64,000 nucleotides of DNA from Sanguibacter hominis ATCC BAA-789 (GCF_012396185.1 NZ_JAAXOW010000001.1:558001-622000), one strand, 5' to 3'; counted from the stretch's first letter, positions 20,545 through 29,747 are shown. Numbers and translations: made by a program. The notes: generated from the sequence alone by a model not told the origin.

Positions 20545-20585
20545 AATCTAGGACGCCCTTAGCACTCGGTCAAGGCGAGTGCCAA
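20545..20585 (-). promoter_or_regulatory. groES promoter overlapped by a CIRCE (HrcA) element
   Basis: On the plus strand, TTAGCACTC (20559-20567) and GAGTGCCAA (20577-20585) flank a 9-bp spacer, one base off the CIRCE consensus TTAGCACTC-N9-GAGTGCTAA. Read on the minus strand, TTGACC (20573-20568) lies inside the spacer and TAGATT (20550-20545) follows after 17 bp. HrcA binding would cover the -35 box. The leader is about 126 nt. Confidence 0.85.
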
Positions 20586-20639
20586 CGCCCTGGGTGAACA
20601 CGGAGCACGCGCCCGGCGTGCCCGTGGAAAGATCGGTCC

Positions 20640-21887
20640 ATGGATCCTGAGGCGCTCACCCGGCTGCTCCAACCCGACGGGTGGGCCATGCTCAGCGCGA
20701 TGCCCCCGTACGAGGAGAAGCTGGCGATGGCGATGTCGCAGCGGCTGCGCTCCCAGGGCGTCGACCCGGGCCTCGTGGCCGCCGTCCTCACGCAGTCCCG
20801 CCTCCGCACGAAGGCCCGCGACAAGTTCGGCGAGTTCGCCGACGGCATGCTCTTCACCCCCGACGGGCTCGAGCAGGCGACCCGCCTGCCCGTCGCCGCC
20901 CGGCACGCCCAGCGGTTCGTCGCCGCGGGCGTCACCAAGGTCGCCGACCTCACGTGCGGCATCGGCGCCGACGCGATGGCGTTCGCCGGCGTCGGCCTGA
21001 AGGTCCTCGCGACCGACATCGACGAGGCGACCGCCGCGATCGCGACCGTCAACCTCCGTTTCTTCCCCGAGTCCGAGGTCCGCCTCGGCGACGGCCTCGC
21101 GACCGACCTTGCCGCCGAGGGCGTCGAAGGTGTCTGGGCAGACCCGGCCCGTCGCAAGGGTGGCGCCCGCATCTTCGACCCGCGCGCGTACGAGCCCCCG
21201 CTCGACGCCGTGTGGGCCCTGCGCTCGCAGGTGCCCGCGATGGGCATCAAGGTGGGCCCGGGCATCCCGCACGCGGGCCTCCCCGACGATGCCGAGACGC
21301 AGTGGGTGTCCCTCGACGGGCACGTCCTCGAGGCGACGCTCTGGTTCGGCCCCGTCGCCCCCGCGGGCCCGGGACGTTCCGTCCTCGTCCTCACGTCGCA
21401 GCCCGACGGCGGCCTCGCGTCCCGGGAGCTCGCGCCGGTCACGTCCGACGACGACGTCGAGGTCGGCCCCCTCGGCGCCTACCTGTTCGAGCCTGACGGA
21501 GCGGTCATCCGCGCCGGTCGTGTCGCGACCGCCGCACGTGAGCTCGGCGGCCGGCTCGTCGACGCGACGATCGCGTACGTCACGACCGACACGCTCCCGC
21601 CTGGCTGGTCGGCACCGCTCCCTCGCGGCGACGCCGCCCTCGCGACCGGCTACCGCGTCCTCGACGTCATGCCGTTCCACCTCAAGAAGCTGCGCACCTA
21701 CCTGCGCGAGCGCGGCGTCGGGCGCCTGACGATCAAGAAGCGCGGCACCGCCGTCGTGCCCGAGCAGCTGCGCAAGCAGCTCGACCTGCGCGGACCGAAC
21801 GAGGGCCACGTCGTCCTCACCCGCATCGCGGGCGCCCAGCACGTCATCGTCGTCGAGCCGCTCCCGCGGCCGGGCTCGGAGGTCTGA
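20640..21887 (+). CDS. THUMP-like-domain class I SAM methyltransferase
   Basis: The 415-residue protein is a known actinobacterial architecture: an N-terminal helical segment (RLRTKARDKFGEFADGMLFTPDGLEQATR), a SAM-binding Rossmann domain with VADLTCGIGAD (101-111), a catalytic-looking DPARR (168-172), and a C-terminal THUMP-like module with LDVMPFHLKKLRTYLRERGVGRLTIKKRGTAV. It probably methylates RNA, but the target is not established. The next gene starts 3 bp after its stop, which suggests cotranscription. The start is ATG 20640. Confidence 0.85.
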   Translation: MDPEALTRLLQPDGWAMLSAMPPYEEKLAMAMSQRLRSQGVDPGLVAAVLTQSRLRTKARDKFGEFADGMLFTPDGLEQATRLPVAARHAQRFVAAGVTKVADLTCGIGADAMAFAGVGLKVLATDIDEATAAIATVNLRFFPESEVRLGDGLATDLAAEGVEGVWADPARRKGGARIFDPRAYEPPLDAVWALRSQVPAMGIKVGPGIPHAGLPDDAETQWVSLDGHVLEATLWFGPVAPAGPGRSVLVLTSQPDGGLASRELAPVTSDDDVEVGPLGAYLFEPDGAVIRAGRVATAARELGGRLVDATIAYVTTDTLPPGWSAPLPRGDAALATGYRVLDVMPFHLKKLRTYLRERGVGRLTIKKRGTAVVPEQLRKQLDLRGPNEGHVVLTRIAGAQHVIVVEPLPRPGSEV

Positions 21888-21889
21888 GC

Positions 21890-23026
21890 ATGCACATCCC
21901 CTTCGCACGGTCCGAGCGCTCCACGATCGGCATCGAGTGGGAGCTCGCGCTCGTCGACAAGGACTCGGGCGACCTGCGGCAGGTCGCCCAGACCGTCCTC
22001 GACGCCGTCGCCCCGCCGGACGGCTCCCAGCACCCGTACATCCGCCAGGAGCTGCTCCTCAACACCGTCGAGGTCGTCTCCGGTGTCGCGACGACCGTGC
22101 GCGGCGCAGGCGACGACCTCGAGCGCGCGATCGACGAGATCCGCGACGTCATCGACCCGCTGCGTGCCGAGCTCATGTGCGCGGGCACGCACCCGTTCGC
22201 GCGGTGGGCGCAGCAGAAGGTGACGGACAAGGAGCGGTACGCCACCTTGATCGACCGCACCCAGTGGTGGGGCCGGCAGATGCTCATCTACGGCGTCCAC
22301 GTCCACGTCGGCATCGAGGACCGCGACAAGGTCCTGCCGATCTCGAGAGCGATGCTCGCGTACTTCGGGCACCTGCAGTGCCTCTCGGCGTCGAGCCCGT
22401 TCTGGGGCGGCAAGGACACCGGCTACGCCTCGAACCGTGCGCTCATGTTCCAGCAGCTCCCCACGGCCGGGCTGCCGTTCCAGTTCGAGCGGTGGGAAGA
22501 GCTCGAGGGCTACGTCGCCGACATGATGCACACGGGCGTGATCGACCAGTTCGACGAGGTGCGCTGGGACCTGCGGCCGTCACCGCGGTTCGGCACGCTC
22601 GAGACGCGCATCGCCGACGGCGCCTCGAACATCACCGAGGTCCTCGCCCTCGCGGCGCTCAACCACTGCCTCGTGGAGCACCTGTCGACTCAGCTCGACG
22701 AGGGCAAGGAGCTCCCGACGATCCCGCCGTGGTTCGCCCAGGAGAACAAGTGGCGCTCGGCGCGCTACGGCATGGACGCGATCCTCATCCTCGACAAGGA
22801 GGGCGACGAGGAGCTCGTGCGGGACTCGGTCACGAAGCTCCTGAAGGAGCTCGAGCCGGTCGCGGCGCGTCTCGGCTGCCTCGACGAGCTCGACGGCGTG
22901 CACACGATCTTGCGCAAGGGCGCCGGGTACCAGCGGCAGCGGGCCGTCGCGCGGCGCAACGGGGGGGAGCTCGACGCCGTCGTGCGGTCGCTCGTCGCGG
23001 AGATGCGGGCGGGGCGCCCGATCTAG
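21890..23026 (+). CDS. YbdK-type carboxylate-amine ligase (glutamate-cysteine ligase 2 family)
   Basis: The 378-residue enzyme opens with STIGIEWELALVDKDSGDL (the Glu-x-Glu metal/ATP site), then LLLNTVEVVSGV, THPFARW, YGVHVHVGI and PRFGTLETRIADGASN, the conserved blocks of the GCS2 family. Members ligate glutamate to cysteine or other amines in an ATP-dependent way; in actinobacteria they are linked to mycothiol-independent thiol or ergothioneine-type chemistry only loosely. Specificity is not readable. Start ATG 21890 directly follows the methyltransferase gene. C-terminus ends at a Arg/Pro-rich tail without other domains. Confidence 0.88.
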   Translation: MHIPFARSERSTIGIEWELALVDKDSGDLRQVAQTVLDAVAPPDGSQHPYIRQELLLNTVEVVSGVATTVRGAGDDLERAIDEIRDVIDPLRAELMCAGTHPFARWAQQKVTDKERYATLIDRTQWWGRQMLIYGVHVHVGIEDRDKVLPISRAMLAYFGHLQCLSASSPFWGGKDTGYASNRALMFQQLPTAGLPFQFERWEELEGYVADMMHTGVIDQFDEVRWDLRPSPRFGTLETRIADGASNITEVLALAALNHCLVEHLSTQLDEGKELPTIPPWFAQENKWRSARYGMDAILILDKEGDEELVRDSVTKLLKELEPVAARLGCLDELDGVHTILRKGAGYQRQRAVARRNGGELDAVVRSLVAEMRAGRPI

Positions 23027-23035
23027 CGCGTCAGG

Positions 23036-24088
23036 TCAGACGTGCGTGATCGTCAGGGGCATCGACGAGTCGACCGGGATGTCGAGGCTCGACGGCCCGA
23101 CGCCCGCGCGCACGAGCGCCGAACCGAGCGCGGCGATCATCGCGCCGTTGTCCGTGCAGTAGCGGATGGGCGGGATGCGCAGCTCGATTCCCGCCTCCGC
23201 GCACCGCTCGGCCGCCATGTCGCGCAGCTGCGAGTTCGCGGAGAACCCGCCACCGATGACCAGCGTGTCGACGCCGTGGAGCTGGCACGCGCGGATCGTC
23301 TTCGCGGTGAGCACGTCGGCGACGGCCGCGGCGAACGACGCCGCGACGTCGTTGAGCGGGATCTCCTCGCCCGCGTCCTGCTTCGCCTCGACCCAGCGGG
23401 CGACAGCAGTCTTGAGACCGGAGAACGAGAAGTCGTAGGCGTGCTCCGCCTGGTCCTTCGGGAGCGTCAGCGCCCGCGGGAACCGGATCGCGTCCGGGTT
23501 CCCCTCGCGCGCGAGCCTGTCGATGTGGGGGCCGCCGGGGTACGGCAGCCCGAGCAGCCGGCCGACCTTGTCGAATGCCTCGCCCGCGGCGTCGTCGAGA
23601 GTCTGGCCGAGCTCCGTGACGTCCGTCGCGATGTCGTCGACGAGCAGGAGCGACGAGTGACCGCCGGAGACGACGAGCGCGAGGGCGCGCTCGGGGAACT
23701 CGCCGTGGACCAGCTCGTCGACAGCGGCGTGACCGATCACGTGGTTCACGCCGTACAGGGGCTTGTTCAGCGCGACCGCGAGCGCCTTGGCAGCGGAGGC
23801 GCCGATCGTCAGCGGGCCGACGAGGCCAGGGCCCGCCGTCACCGCGATCGCGTCGACCTCGGACAGGTCCACGTCGGCCTCGCCGAGCGCCTTGCTGATC
23901 GTGGGGACCATCGCCTCGAGGTGGGCGCGGCTCGCGACCTCCGGGATGATGCCGCCAAAGCGCGCGTGCTCGTCCATCGACGACGCGACGGCGTCGACGA
24001 GCAGCTCGCGGCCGCGGACCAGGGCGACGCCGGTCTCGTCGCAGGACGTCTCGATACCAAGGACGAGGGGTTCGCTCACGACGCCCAT
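23036..24088 (-). CDS. tsaD: tRNA N6-threonylcarbamoyladenosine transferase TsaD
   Basis: The 350-residue ASKHA-fold enzyme transfers threonylcarbamoyl from TC-AMP to A37 of ANN-decoding tRNAs, together with TsaB and Tsa[12 protein letters not shown] begins the fold; His116 and His120 (NHVIGH) form the HxxxH metal site and the C-terminal [10 protein letters not shown] loop completes it. It belongs with the alr-tsaE-tsaB-rimI genes further along the strand but is separated from them by a rhodanese gene and a plus-strand nitroreductase gene. Start ATG 24088 is the first in frame; a GTG nine bases later (MGV-V) is possible. Confidence 0.95.
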   Translation of the reverse strand: MGVVSEPLVLGIETSCDETGVALVRGRELLVDAVASSMDEHARFGGIIPEVASRAHLEAMVPTISKALGEADVDLSEVDAIAVTAGPGLVGPLTIGASAAKALAVALNKPLYGVNHVIGHAAVDELVHGEFPERALALVVSGGHSSLLLVDDIATDVTELGQTLDDAAGEAFDKVGRLLGLPYPGGPHIDRLAREGNPDAIRFPRALTLPKDQAEHAYDFSFSGLKTAVARWVEAKQDAGEEIPLNDVAASFAAAVADVLTAKTIRACQLHGVDTLVIGGGFSANSQLRDMAAERCAEAGIELRIPPIRYCTDNGAMIAALGSALVRAGVGPSSLDIPVDSSMPLTITHV

Positions 24089-24225
24089 CCTAAGCGTGGC
24101 GCCCGGGCGTCCTCGCGGCGGGCGCGGGGCGCGGACCGTTGACCTGCCGCGCCGTCGGCGCGAATGTGCTGCACGCCACAGGTCGCGCAGGAATGCCCAC
24201 CCTCACGTTGTCGGTTCAACCAAAC

Positions 24226-24864
24226 ATGAGCCTCGACACCGCAGACACCCTGGCCGACGACCTCGTCGCCCCCCGCACGATCGACGACGCCACCGCGGAC
24301 CTCCTGTTCCGCGAGGCCCGCACCGTCAAGGTCTTCGCCGACGCCCCCGTCACGGACGAGCAGGTGCACGCCGCGTACGAGCTCGCGAAGTGGGGCCCGA
24401 CAGCCCTCAACACGTCTCCCCTGCGCTACCTGGTCGTGCGCACCCCCGAGGCCCGCGAGCGCCTCGTGCAGCACCTCGCCGAGGGCAACCGTCCGGGCGT
24501 CCTCGCCGCGCCGCTCACGCTCGTGCTCGCCGCGGACACGGAGTTCCACACCCTCCTGCCCCGGCTCGCGCCCCACGCGGCCGCGATCGCAGACGGCCTC
24601 GCCGGGCAGCCCGACACGCGCGAGGCCATGGCCCGCATGAACGCGACGCTCCAGGCCGGCTACCTCCTCACCGCGCTGCGCGCGACCGGCCTGCACGTCG
24701 GGCCGATGGGCATCGCCGACGCCGCAGGCCTCGACGCCGACCTCCTCGCCGGAACCGGCTGGAAGTCCCTCTTCATCGTCAACCTCGGCCAGCCCGCCGC
24801 CGAGGGCGCCACGTACCCGCGCGCCGAGCGCCTCGCCCCCACCGAGGTCTCGACGACCCTCTGA
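24226..24864 (+). CDS. nitroreductase-family FMN protein, malonic semialdehyde reductase (RutE)-like
   Basis: The product is 212 residues from ATG 24226. ARTVKVFADAPVTDEQVHAAYELAKWGPTALNTSPLRYLVV is the N-terminal FMN-binding half and GWKSLFIVNLGQP the C-terminal strand of the RutE/HadB-like nitroreductase group, which reduces malonic semialdehyde or other electrophiles with NADPH. No other rut genes are adjacent, so the pyrimidine pathway is not implied. It stands alone on the plus strand between tsaD and the rhodanese gene, ends in a strong hairpin, and appears inserted into the t6A operon. Confidence 0.85.
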   Translation: MSLDTADTLADDLVAPRTIDDATADLLFREARTVKVFADAPVTDEQVHAAYELAKWGPTALNTSPLRYLVVRTPEARERLVQHLAEGNRPGVLAAPLTLVLAADTEFHTLLPRLAPHAAAIADGLAGQPDTREAMARMNATLQAGYLLTALRATGLHVGPMGIADAAGLDADLLAGTGWKSLFIVNLGQPAAEGATYPRAERLAPTEVSTTL

Positions 24865-24877
24865 GCCAGCAGGAACG

Positions 24878-24913
24878 ACAGACGCCCCGGTCCGCACGGA
24901 CCGGGGCGTCTGT
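24878..24913. terminator. terminator between nitroreductase and rhodanese genes
   Basis: A perfect 16-bp stem (ACAGACGCCCCGGTCC, 24878-24893, with GGACCGGGGCGTCTGT, 24898-24913) closes on a 4-nt loop. The two genes converge here. Confidence 0.85.
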
Positions 24914-24922
24914 CATGCCACC

Positions 24923-25792
24923 TCACGCACCCGTCGCCACCTCGCGCGACGAGTCGTTCGACCACTGCGACCACGACCCCGGGTACAGGGCGGCCGTGAC
25001 ACCGACCGCGGCGAGCGCCGCGATCTCGTGGCTCGCCGTCACACCCGAGCCGCAGTACACCGCGACCTCCTGGTCCGGACCAGGGACGCCCGGCTGGTGC
25101 GACGCGACGTCGACCCCCAGCCCCTCGAAGTGCGGGCGCAGCAGGTCGTCCGGCAGGAACGCGCCGTCGACCAGGGCGCTCGACGTCGGGGCGCTCACCG
25201 CGCCCGGGACGTGCCCCGCACGCGGGTCGACCGGCTCGACCTCGCCGCGGAACCGCTCGGCAGCCCGTGCGTCGAGCAGGATCCCGTCACCCGCGGCGAC
25301 CGCGGCCGCGCCGTCGGCATCGACGACAGGCATCTGGTGCCCCACGAGCTCGACGTCACCGCGCACCGGGTCGGGCACGTCCGTCCCGAGCACGCCGCCC
25401 GCGGCGAGCCACCCTGCGAGACCACCGTCGAGGATGCGCACGTCCGCGTGCCCACCCCAGCGCAGGAGCCACCACGCCCGAGCCGCGCTCAACCCACCGA
25501 CGGCGTCGTACACGACGACGGCGCTCTCGGAGCGCACCCCCCAGCGCCGCGCGTGGTCCTCGAGGTCCTCTAGCGTCGGCAACGGGTGGCGCCCCTCCTC
25601 CGGCGACGGCGGCCCGGCCAGCTCCGTCTCGAGGTCGACGAAAACCGCCCCAGGAAGGTGCCCGTCCAGGTAGGCGTGCTGGCCGTCCGTGCGTCCCAGC
25701 TCCCAGCGCACGTCGAGCAGCACGACGTCGCGCCCCGAGTCCAGGAGCCCGCGCAGCTGCACAGGCGTGATCAGCACGGCGTCACGGTTCAT
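24923..25792 (-). CDS. two-domain sulfurtransferase (3-mercaptopyruvate type rhodanese)
   Basis: The product has 289 residues from ATG 25792. The N-terminal rhodanese domain is inactive (VVLLDVRWELGR, YDAVGG) and the second carries Cys247 in CGSGVTAS (247-254), the form of the active loop seen in 3-mercaptopyruvate sulfurtransferases rather than CRKGVT of thiosulfate sulfurtransferases. It would transfer sulfane sulfur to thiols or cyanide. It sits 40 bp downstream of rimI on the same strand, so it may be the distal gene of the alr-tsaE-tsaB-rimI operon; its link to t6A synthesis is not known. Confidence 0.9.
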   Translation of the reverse strand: MNRDAVLITPVQLRGLLDSGRDVVLLDVRWELGRTDGQHAYLDGHLPGAVFVDLETELAGPPSPEEGRHPLPTLEDLEDHARRWGVRSESAVVVYDAVGGLSAARAWWLLRWGGHADVRILDGGLAGWLAAGGVLGTDVPDPVRGDVELVGHQMPVVDADGAAAVAAGDGILLDARAAERFRGEVEPVDPRAGHVPGAVSAPTSSALVDGAFLPDDLLRPHFEGLGVDVASHQPGVPGPDQEVAVYCGSGVTASHEIAALAAVGVTAALYPGSWSQWSNDSSREVATGA

Positions 25793-25832
25793 GTCGGTCG
25801 ACCTCCATCCGGACGACCCCGCGGCCGTCTGG

Positions 25833-26519
25833 CTAGACGCTATCGCCAGACGCCGCCGTCGGCGCTGCGACATCGTCCAGCAGGTCGTCCTCGTGCGGCG
25901 GCACGACGACCGGGTCGAGGACGAGCTGCATCGTGAACGCGTCGACGTCCTCCGGCTGGTAGTACCGCTTTCGCAGGCCGATCTGCGCGAATCCGCGCGA
26001 ACGGTACATCGCGATCGCCACGTCGTTGTCGACCGCGACCTCGAGGATGAGCGACTCCGCGCCGATCTCGCGGGCGCGCACCACGAGCGCGTCGAGCATC
26101 GTCTTGCCGACTCCGTGGCCCTTGACGACCGGGTCGACGCCGATGGTCATGAGGTGGGCGTGCTCGCCGTCGAACCACAGGCCCGCATAGCCGACGAGCG
26201 GCGCCGGGACTCCTTCACCGTTCGGCTGCGCCGCGACGTACCAGCGCCCCTGGCCGCGCAGCTCCTCCGTGAGCATGCCCATCGTCCAGGCGCTGCGCCC
26301 GAACAGCTGGACCTCGAGGGCCGCCACACGAGTGATGTCCGCCCACGCGAGCGGCCGCAGGTGGTAGCCGAGAGCGATCGGGCTGTCCTCGGGAAGCTCG
26401 CTGCCGCGCCGCTCCTCGAGCTCGGCCGCCGCCTCGACGAGCGCGCGGTGCGTCGACAGGTCGAGCGTCTGCTCGAGATCGACGGACGCGTCCTCGACCG
26501 GCTGGTCCGCGCCCGTCAT
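25833..26519 (-). CDS. rimI: ribosomal-protein-alanine N-acetyltransferase RimI
   Basis: The 228-residue GNAT enzyme acetylates the N-terminal alanine of ribosomal protein S18 and possibly others. The acetyl-CoA loop is VKGHGVGKTM, followed by LEVAVDNDVAIAMYRSRGF. There are about 50 extra N-terminal residues (Glu-rich) before the core and a 25-residue acidic tail. Its ATG overlaps tsaB by 4 bp, a typical coupled arrangement of the alr-tsaE-tsaB-rimI cluster. Confidence 0.93.
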   Translation of the reverse strand: MTGADQPVEDASVDLEQTLDLSTHRALVEAAAELEERRGSELPEDSPIALGYHLRPLAWADITRVAALEVQLFGRSAWTMGMLTEELRGQGRWYVAAQPNGEGVPAPLVGYAGLWFDGEHAHLMTIGVDPVVKGHGVGKTMLDALVVRAREIGAESLILEVAVDNDVAIAMYRSRGFAQIGLRKRYYQPEDVDAFTMQLVLDPVVVPPHEDDLLDDVAAPTAASGDSV

Positions 26520-27232
26520 CCGGTCGCCCGCTTCCGAGCTGCGGGCGCCTGCGCGTCCGGACGACGCAGGTACAGCGGCGCCGTCGGGAGCTCGTCGCCG
26601 TGCGCGAGCCGCGCGGCAGCGATCTCGACGAGGAGCGAAGCGTCCGGCGTCGTCGGGCCGTCGGTCGCGACGCGCGCAGCGGTGGAGGAGAAGACCTCGA
26701 CGTGAGCCTCGGCAGCCGGACCAGCGACGACCGCGCCGGAGATCGAACCGTCCTCGACGAGCGCGGCAGCCGCCGAGACGCCCGGACCGGCGACGGTGGA
26801 CACACCGTCGGCCGTGACGCGGTAGCGACCCCAGTAGACCTCGCGACGCTTCGCGTCCGTCACGACGACGACCTCGTCACCGACGGCGAGCGCGAGCGAC
26901 CGGGCCGCGCCGAGCGCGAGAGCGTCGAGGCTGCACACACCGTGCGCGGGCACGCCGGCGGCGAACGCGATCGTGCGCGCCGTCACGAGCCCGACCCGCA
27001 GGCCGGTGAACGGGGCAGGTCCGGTGCCCACGACGACGGAGCCCAGGTCCTGAGCGGTGAGCCCCACCTCGCGGAGCGCGTCCTCGACGAGCGGGGCGAG
27101 CTGTTCTGCCTGCTGACGCGGGGCGTCGACCACGTGCGAGACGAGGGTCCCCCCGTCGCTGCCGACGACGCTCACCGCCACCGACACCGAGGTGTCGATC
27201 GCCAGGACAGGCGCTTTGTGCGTGTCTGCCAT
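26516..27232 (-). CDS. tsaB: TsaB, t6A-synthesis partner of TsaD
   Basis: The 238-residue ASKHA-fold protein starts VLAIDTSVSVAVSVV and has VVGTGPAPFTGLRVGLVTARTIAFAAGVP, the nucleotide-binding motif shared with TsaD but without the metal His pair. It forms the TsaB-TsaD heterodimer that, with TsaE ATP hydrolysis, makes t6A on tRNA. The gene lies four bases after tsaE and overlaps rimI by 4 bp. Confidence 0.95.
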   Translation of the reverse strand: MADTHKAPVLAIDTSVSVAVSVVGSDGGTLVSHVVDAPRQQAEQLAPLVEDALREVGLTAQDLGSVVVGTGPAPFTGLRVGLVTARTIAFAAGVPAHGVCSLDALALGAARSLALAVGDEVVVVTDAKRREVYWGRYRVTADGVSTVAGPGVSAAAALVEDGSISGAVVAGPAAEAHVEVFSSTAARVATDGPTTPDASLLVEIAAARLAHGDELPTAPLYLRRPDAQAPAARKRATG

Positions 27233-27236
27233 GCCC

Positions 27237-27767
27237 TCAGCCTACGTGCGGCATCGGGATCGTGACGCCCGCCCAGCGGTCGCCGTGCGTCGTGATCGTC
27301 ACACGCCGCACCCCCGCCGCCGGGTCCTCGTCGTCGCCCGCAGCCGCCGCGTCGGGGCCCGCCGGGCCAGCGCCGCGCGGGCGGTCGAGCACGATCTCGA
27401 GCCGGTCGGCGGCGAGCGACTCGACAAGACCCGAGCCCCACTCGACGATCGTCACCGAGTCCTCGAGGGACTCGTCGAGGTCGAGCGCGTCGACGTCGTC
27501 GAGCGACTCGAGCCGGTACGCGTCGACGTGCACGAGCGCAGGCCCGTCGTCCAGCGACGGGTGCACGCGCGCGATCACGAACGTCGGCGACGCGACCTGA
27601 CCGCGCACACCGAGACCGACCCCGATGCCCTGCGTGAGCGTCGTCTTGCCCGCGCCGAGCTCGCCGGTGAGGACGACGAGGTCGCCCGCGCGCAGCACGG
27701 CCGCGAGCTCACGGCCCCACGCGCGGGTGGCCTCGGCGTCAGCCAGCGGGAAGGTGTGGGTGCTCAT
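27237..27767 (-). CDS. tsaE: TsaE ATPase for t6A synthesis
   Basis: The 176-residue P-loop protein has GELGAGKTT (35-43), the TsaE hallmark, followed by VASPTFVIARVHP and VDAYRLESLDDVDALDLDE. ATP hydrolysis by TsaE recycles the TsaBD complex. An extra Ala/Asp-rich segment (about 130-150) extends the C-terminal part beyond the usual length. Overlaps alr by 4 bp. Confidence 0.95.
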   Translation of the reverse strand: MSTHTFPLADAEATRAWGRELAAVLRAGDLVVLTGELGAGKTTLTQGIGVGLGVRGQVASPTFVIARVHPSLDDGPALVHVDAYRLESLDDVDALDLDESLEDSVTIVEWGSGLVESLAADRLEIVLDRPRGAGPAGPDAAAAGDDEDPAAGVRRVTITTHGDRWAGVTIPMPHVG

Positions 27768-28954
27768 GCGACCGGGTTCTCCTCGTCGTTCAGGTAGACG
27801 CGCGGCACCCGCGCGCCCAGCCGGGTGGTGATCTCGTAGCTGATGGTCCCCGCAGCCTCCGCCCAGTCCTGCGCCGTCGGGACGCCGAGGCGGTGGTCGC
27901 CGAACAGGACGACCGTGTCCCCGGCCTGCTCAGCCGCGCCGGGCCCGAGGTCGAGCATGAACTGGTCCATGCAGACGCGCCCGGCGATGCGCAGGACGCG
28001 CGCGGCGGACCCGTCCCCGACCCGGACCGGCGCCCCCGGGGCGCCCGCGCCCGACGACGCGTGCCGCGGGATGCCGTCCGCATACCCGAGCGGGACGTCG
28101 CCCAGGACGGTCGCGGCGGGCGTCGTGTACTGGTGGCCGTACGACACGCCCTGCCCGGCCGGGACCTCCTTGACGGTCGCGAGGCGCGCCTCGAGCGTCA
28201 TCGCGGGCCGCAGACCGAAGTCGCCGGGCCCGCCGAGCTGCGGCACGGGCGACAGCCCGTACACCGCGAGGCCGGGACGCACGAGGTCGTAGTGCACGCG
28301 CGGGTTGGTGAGCGTCGCCGCCGAGTTCGCGAGGTGCCGCACCTCGAGCGCGCAGCCCAGGCGCTCGGCCGTGCGTACAGCGTCCTCGAACACGCCAGCC
28401 TGCGCGAGCACCGTCGGGTGCGTCGGCTCGTCCGCGAGCGCGAAGTGCGACCAGATGCCGACGACGGAGATCGCGCCCTCCGCCTGGAGCCGCACGGCCT
28501 CGACGAGGACCTCCTCGAGGTGCTGCGGGAGGATCCCGTTGCGCCCGAGCCCGGTGTCGACCTTGACGTGCACGCGCGCGGTGCGGCCAACGGTACGCGC
28601 GGCAGCGGCGACCTCGTCGAGCGCCCACGGCGCCGCGACCGACACGTCGACGTCCGCGCGCACGAGGTCGGCGAGCGGCGCTCCCGGCGCGTAGAGCCAC
28701 GTGAGGATGCGTCCGCCGATGCCCGCCGCACGCAGCTCGAGGGCCTCGGAGACCTGCGCGGTGCCGAGCCACGTGGCGCCGCCTGCGAGCGCGGCGCGGG
28801 CTGCCGGCAGGAGACCGTGCCCGTACGCGTCCGCCTTGACGACGGCCATGACCTCGGCGTGCTGGGCGCGCTCGACGAGGCAGGTGACGTTGCCGCGGAT
28901 GGCTGCGAGGTCGACGACGGCGCGGGCCGGGTGCATGAGCTCGTCAGGGTTCAC
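27764..28954 (-). CDS. alr: alanine racemase
   Basis: The 396-residue PLP enzyme interconverts L- and D-alanine for peptidoglycan. Lys40 (AVVKADAYGHG) binds PLP, and VSYGHQYTTP holds the second catalytic region with Tyr. The start is GTG 28954: homology begins MNPDELMHPARAVVDLAAIRGN and the upstream frame continues only as low-complexity sequence. It leads the tsaE-tsaB-rimI operon. Confidence 0.95.
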   Translation of the reverse strand: MNPDELMHPARAVVDLAAIRGNVTCLVERAQHAEVMAVVKADAYGHGLLPAARAALAGGATWLGTAQVSEALELRAAGIGGRILTWLYAPGAPLADLVRADVDVSVAAPWALDEVAAAARTVGRTARVHVKVDTGLGRNGILPQHLEEVLVEAVRLQAEGAISVVGIWSHFALADEPTHPTVLAQAGVFEDAVRTAERLGCALEVRHLANSAATLTNPRVHYDLVRPGLAVYGLSPVPQLGGPGDFGLRPAMTLEARLATVKEVPAGQGVSYGHQYTTPAATVLGDVPLGYADGIPRHASSGAGAPGAPVRVGDGSAARVLRIAGRVCMDQFMLDLGPGAAEQAGDTVVLFGDHRLGVPTAQDWAEAAGTISYEITTRLGARVPRVYLNDEENPVA

Positions 28955-29024
28955 GCCGACGATTGTCTCACCGCGCCCCGCCCGAGGGGCGTCGTCACGA
29001 TGCCGCCGCACGTCGCGCACACGG

Positions 29025-29747
29025 TCATCGCAGGGTCGCACGCCCCGCGACGGCGTCGTCGTAACGGTCGAGGACGACCTGCGTGAGCCGCGCGTCGGGC
29101 GCGAGCGGCGCCGTGACGACGTCGGCCCCCGACTCGTGCAGGCGGTCGAGGAAGAACCCCGGGGCCAGGAGGTACGACGCGACGACGACGCGTCGCGCGC
29201 CACCGGCCCGGGCCTGCGCGACGGCATCCGGGACGCGCGGCTGGGCGCCCGCGCCGTAGCCGAGCGTCACCTCGCCGGCCCAGCGCTCCCGCACGAGCGC
29301 GAGCATCTCCACGACCGCGGCGGCCGCGCGCGGGTCGCTCGACCCTGCCGCCGCGAGGACGACCGCGTCGTCGGGGGTCGCGCCCGCAGCGCGCAGCCGT
29401 TCGACGAGGATGTCCGCGAGGCGCGGGTCGGGCCCGAGCGTGCCTGTCGCGACCGCACCGTCCGGCTCGGCGGCCGCGGCGATGTCGACGTACGTGTGGA
29501 ACCCCGCAGACAGCAGCAACGGCACGACGACGACCCGGGCACCACCCTGAGCCGCACCCTGCTCGAGCTCCTGCGCGACGACGTCGGCCACCTCGGGCTG
29601 CTGGACGTCGACGAACGCCTCCCGCACGGTTAGGCCGGGGCGTGCGGCGCGGACACCGGCGACGATCGAGGCGACGGCGGCGCGGCCGTCCAGGTTGTCG
29701 GTGCCGTGGGACGTCGCGACGAGGGCGGGACTGGCGGGAGTGCTCAT
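29025..29747 (-). CDS. sirohydrochlorin chelatase-like (CbiX family)
   Basis: The 240-residue product begins LVATSHGTDNLDGRAAV, with His14 in the position of the metal-binding His of CbiX/SirB. Two alpha/beta halves are visible (VVVVPLLLSAGFHTYVDI and RRVVVASYLLAPGFFLDR), i.e. the duplicated class II chelatase fold. It would insert Co or Fe into sirohydrochlorin. No other sirohaem or cobalamin genes are adjacent, so the assignment rests on fold. ATG 29747; the frame continues upstream without homology. It lies between nnr and alr. Confidence 0.85.
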   Translation of the reverse strand: MSTPASPALVATSHGTDNLDGRAAVASIVAGVRAARPGLTVREAFVDVQQPEVADVVAQELEQGAAQGGARVVVVPLLLSAGFHTYVDIAAAAEPDGAVATGTLGPDPRLADILVERLRAAGATPDDAVVLAAAGSSDPRAAAAVVEMLALVRERWAGEVTLGYGAGAQPRVPDAVAQARAGGARRVVVASYLLAPGFFLDRLHESGADVVTAPLAPDARLTQVVLDRYDDAVAGRATLR

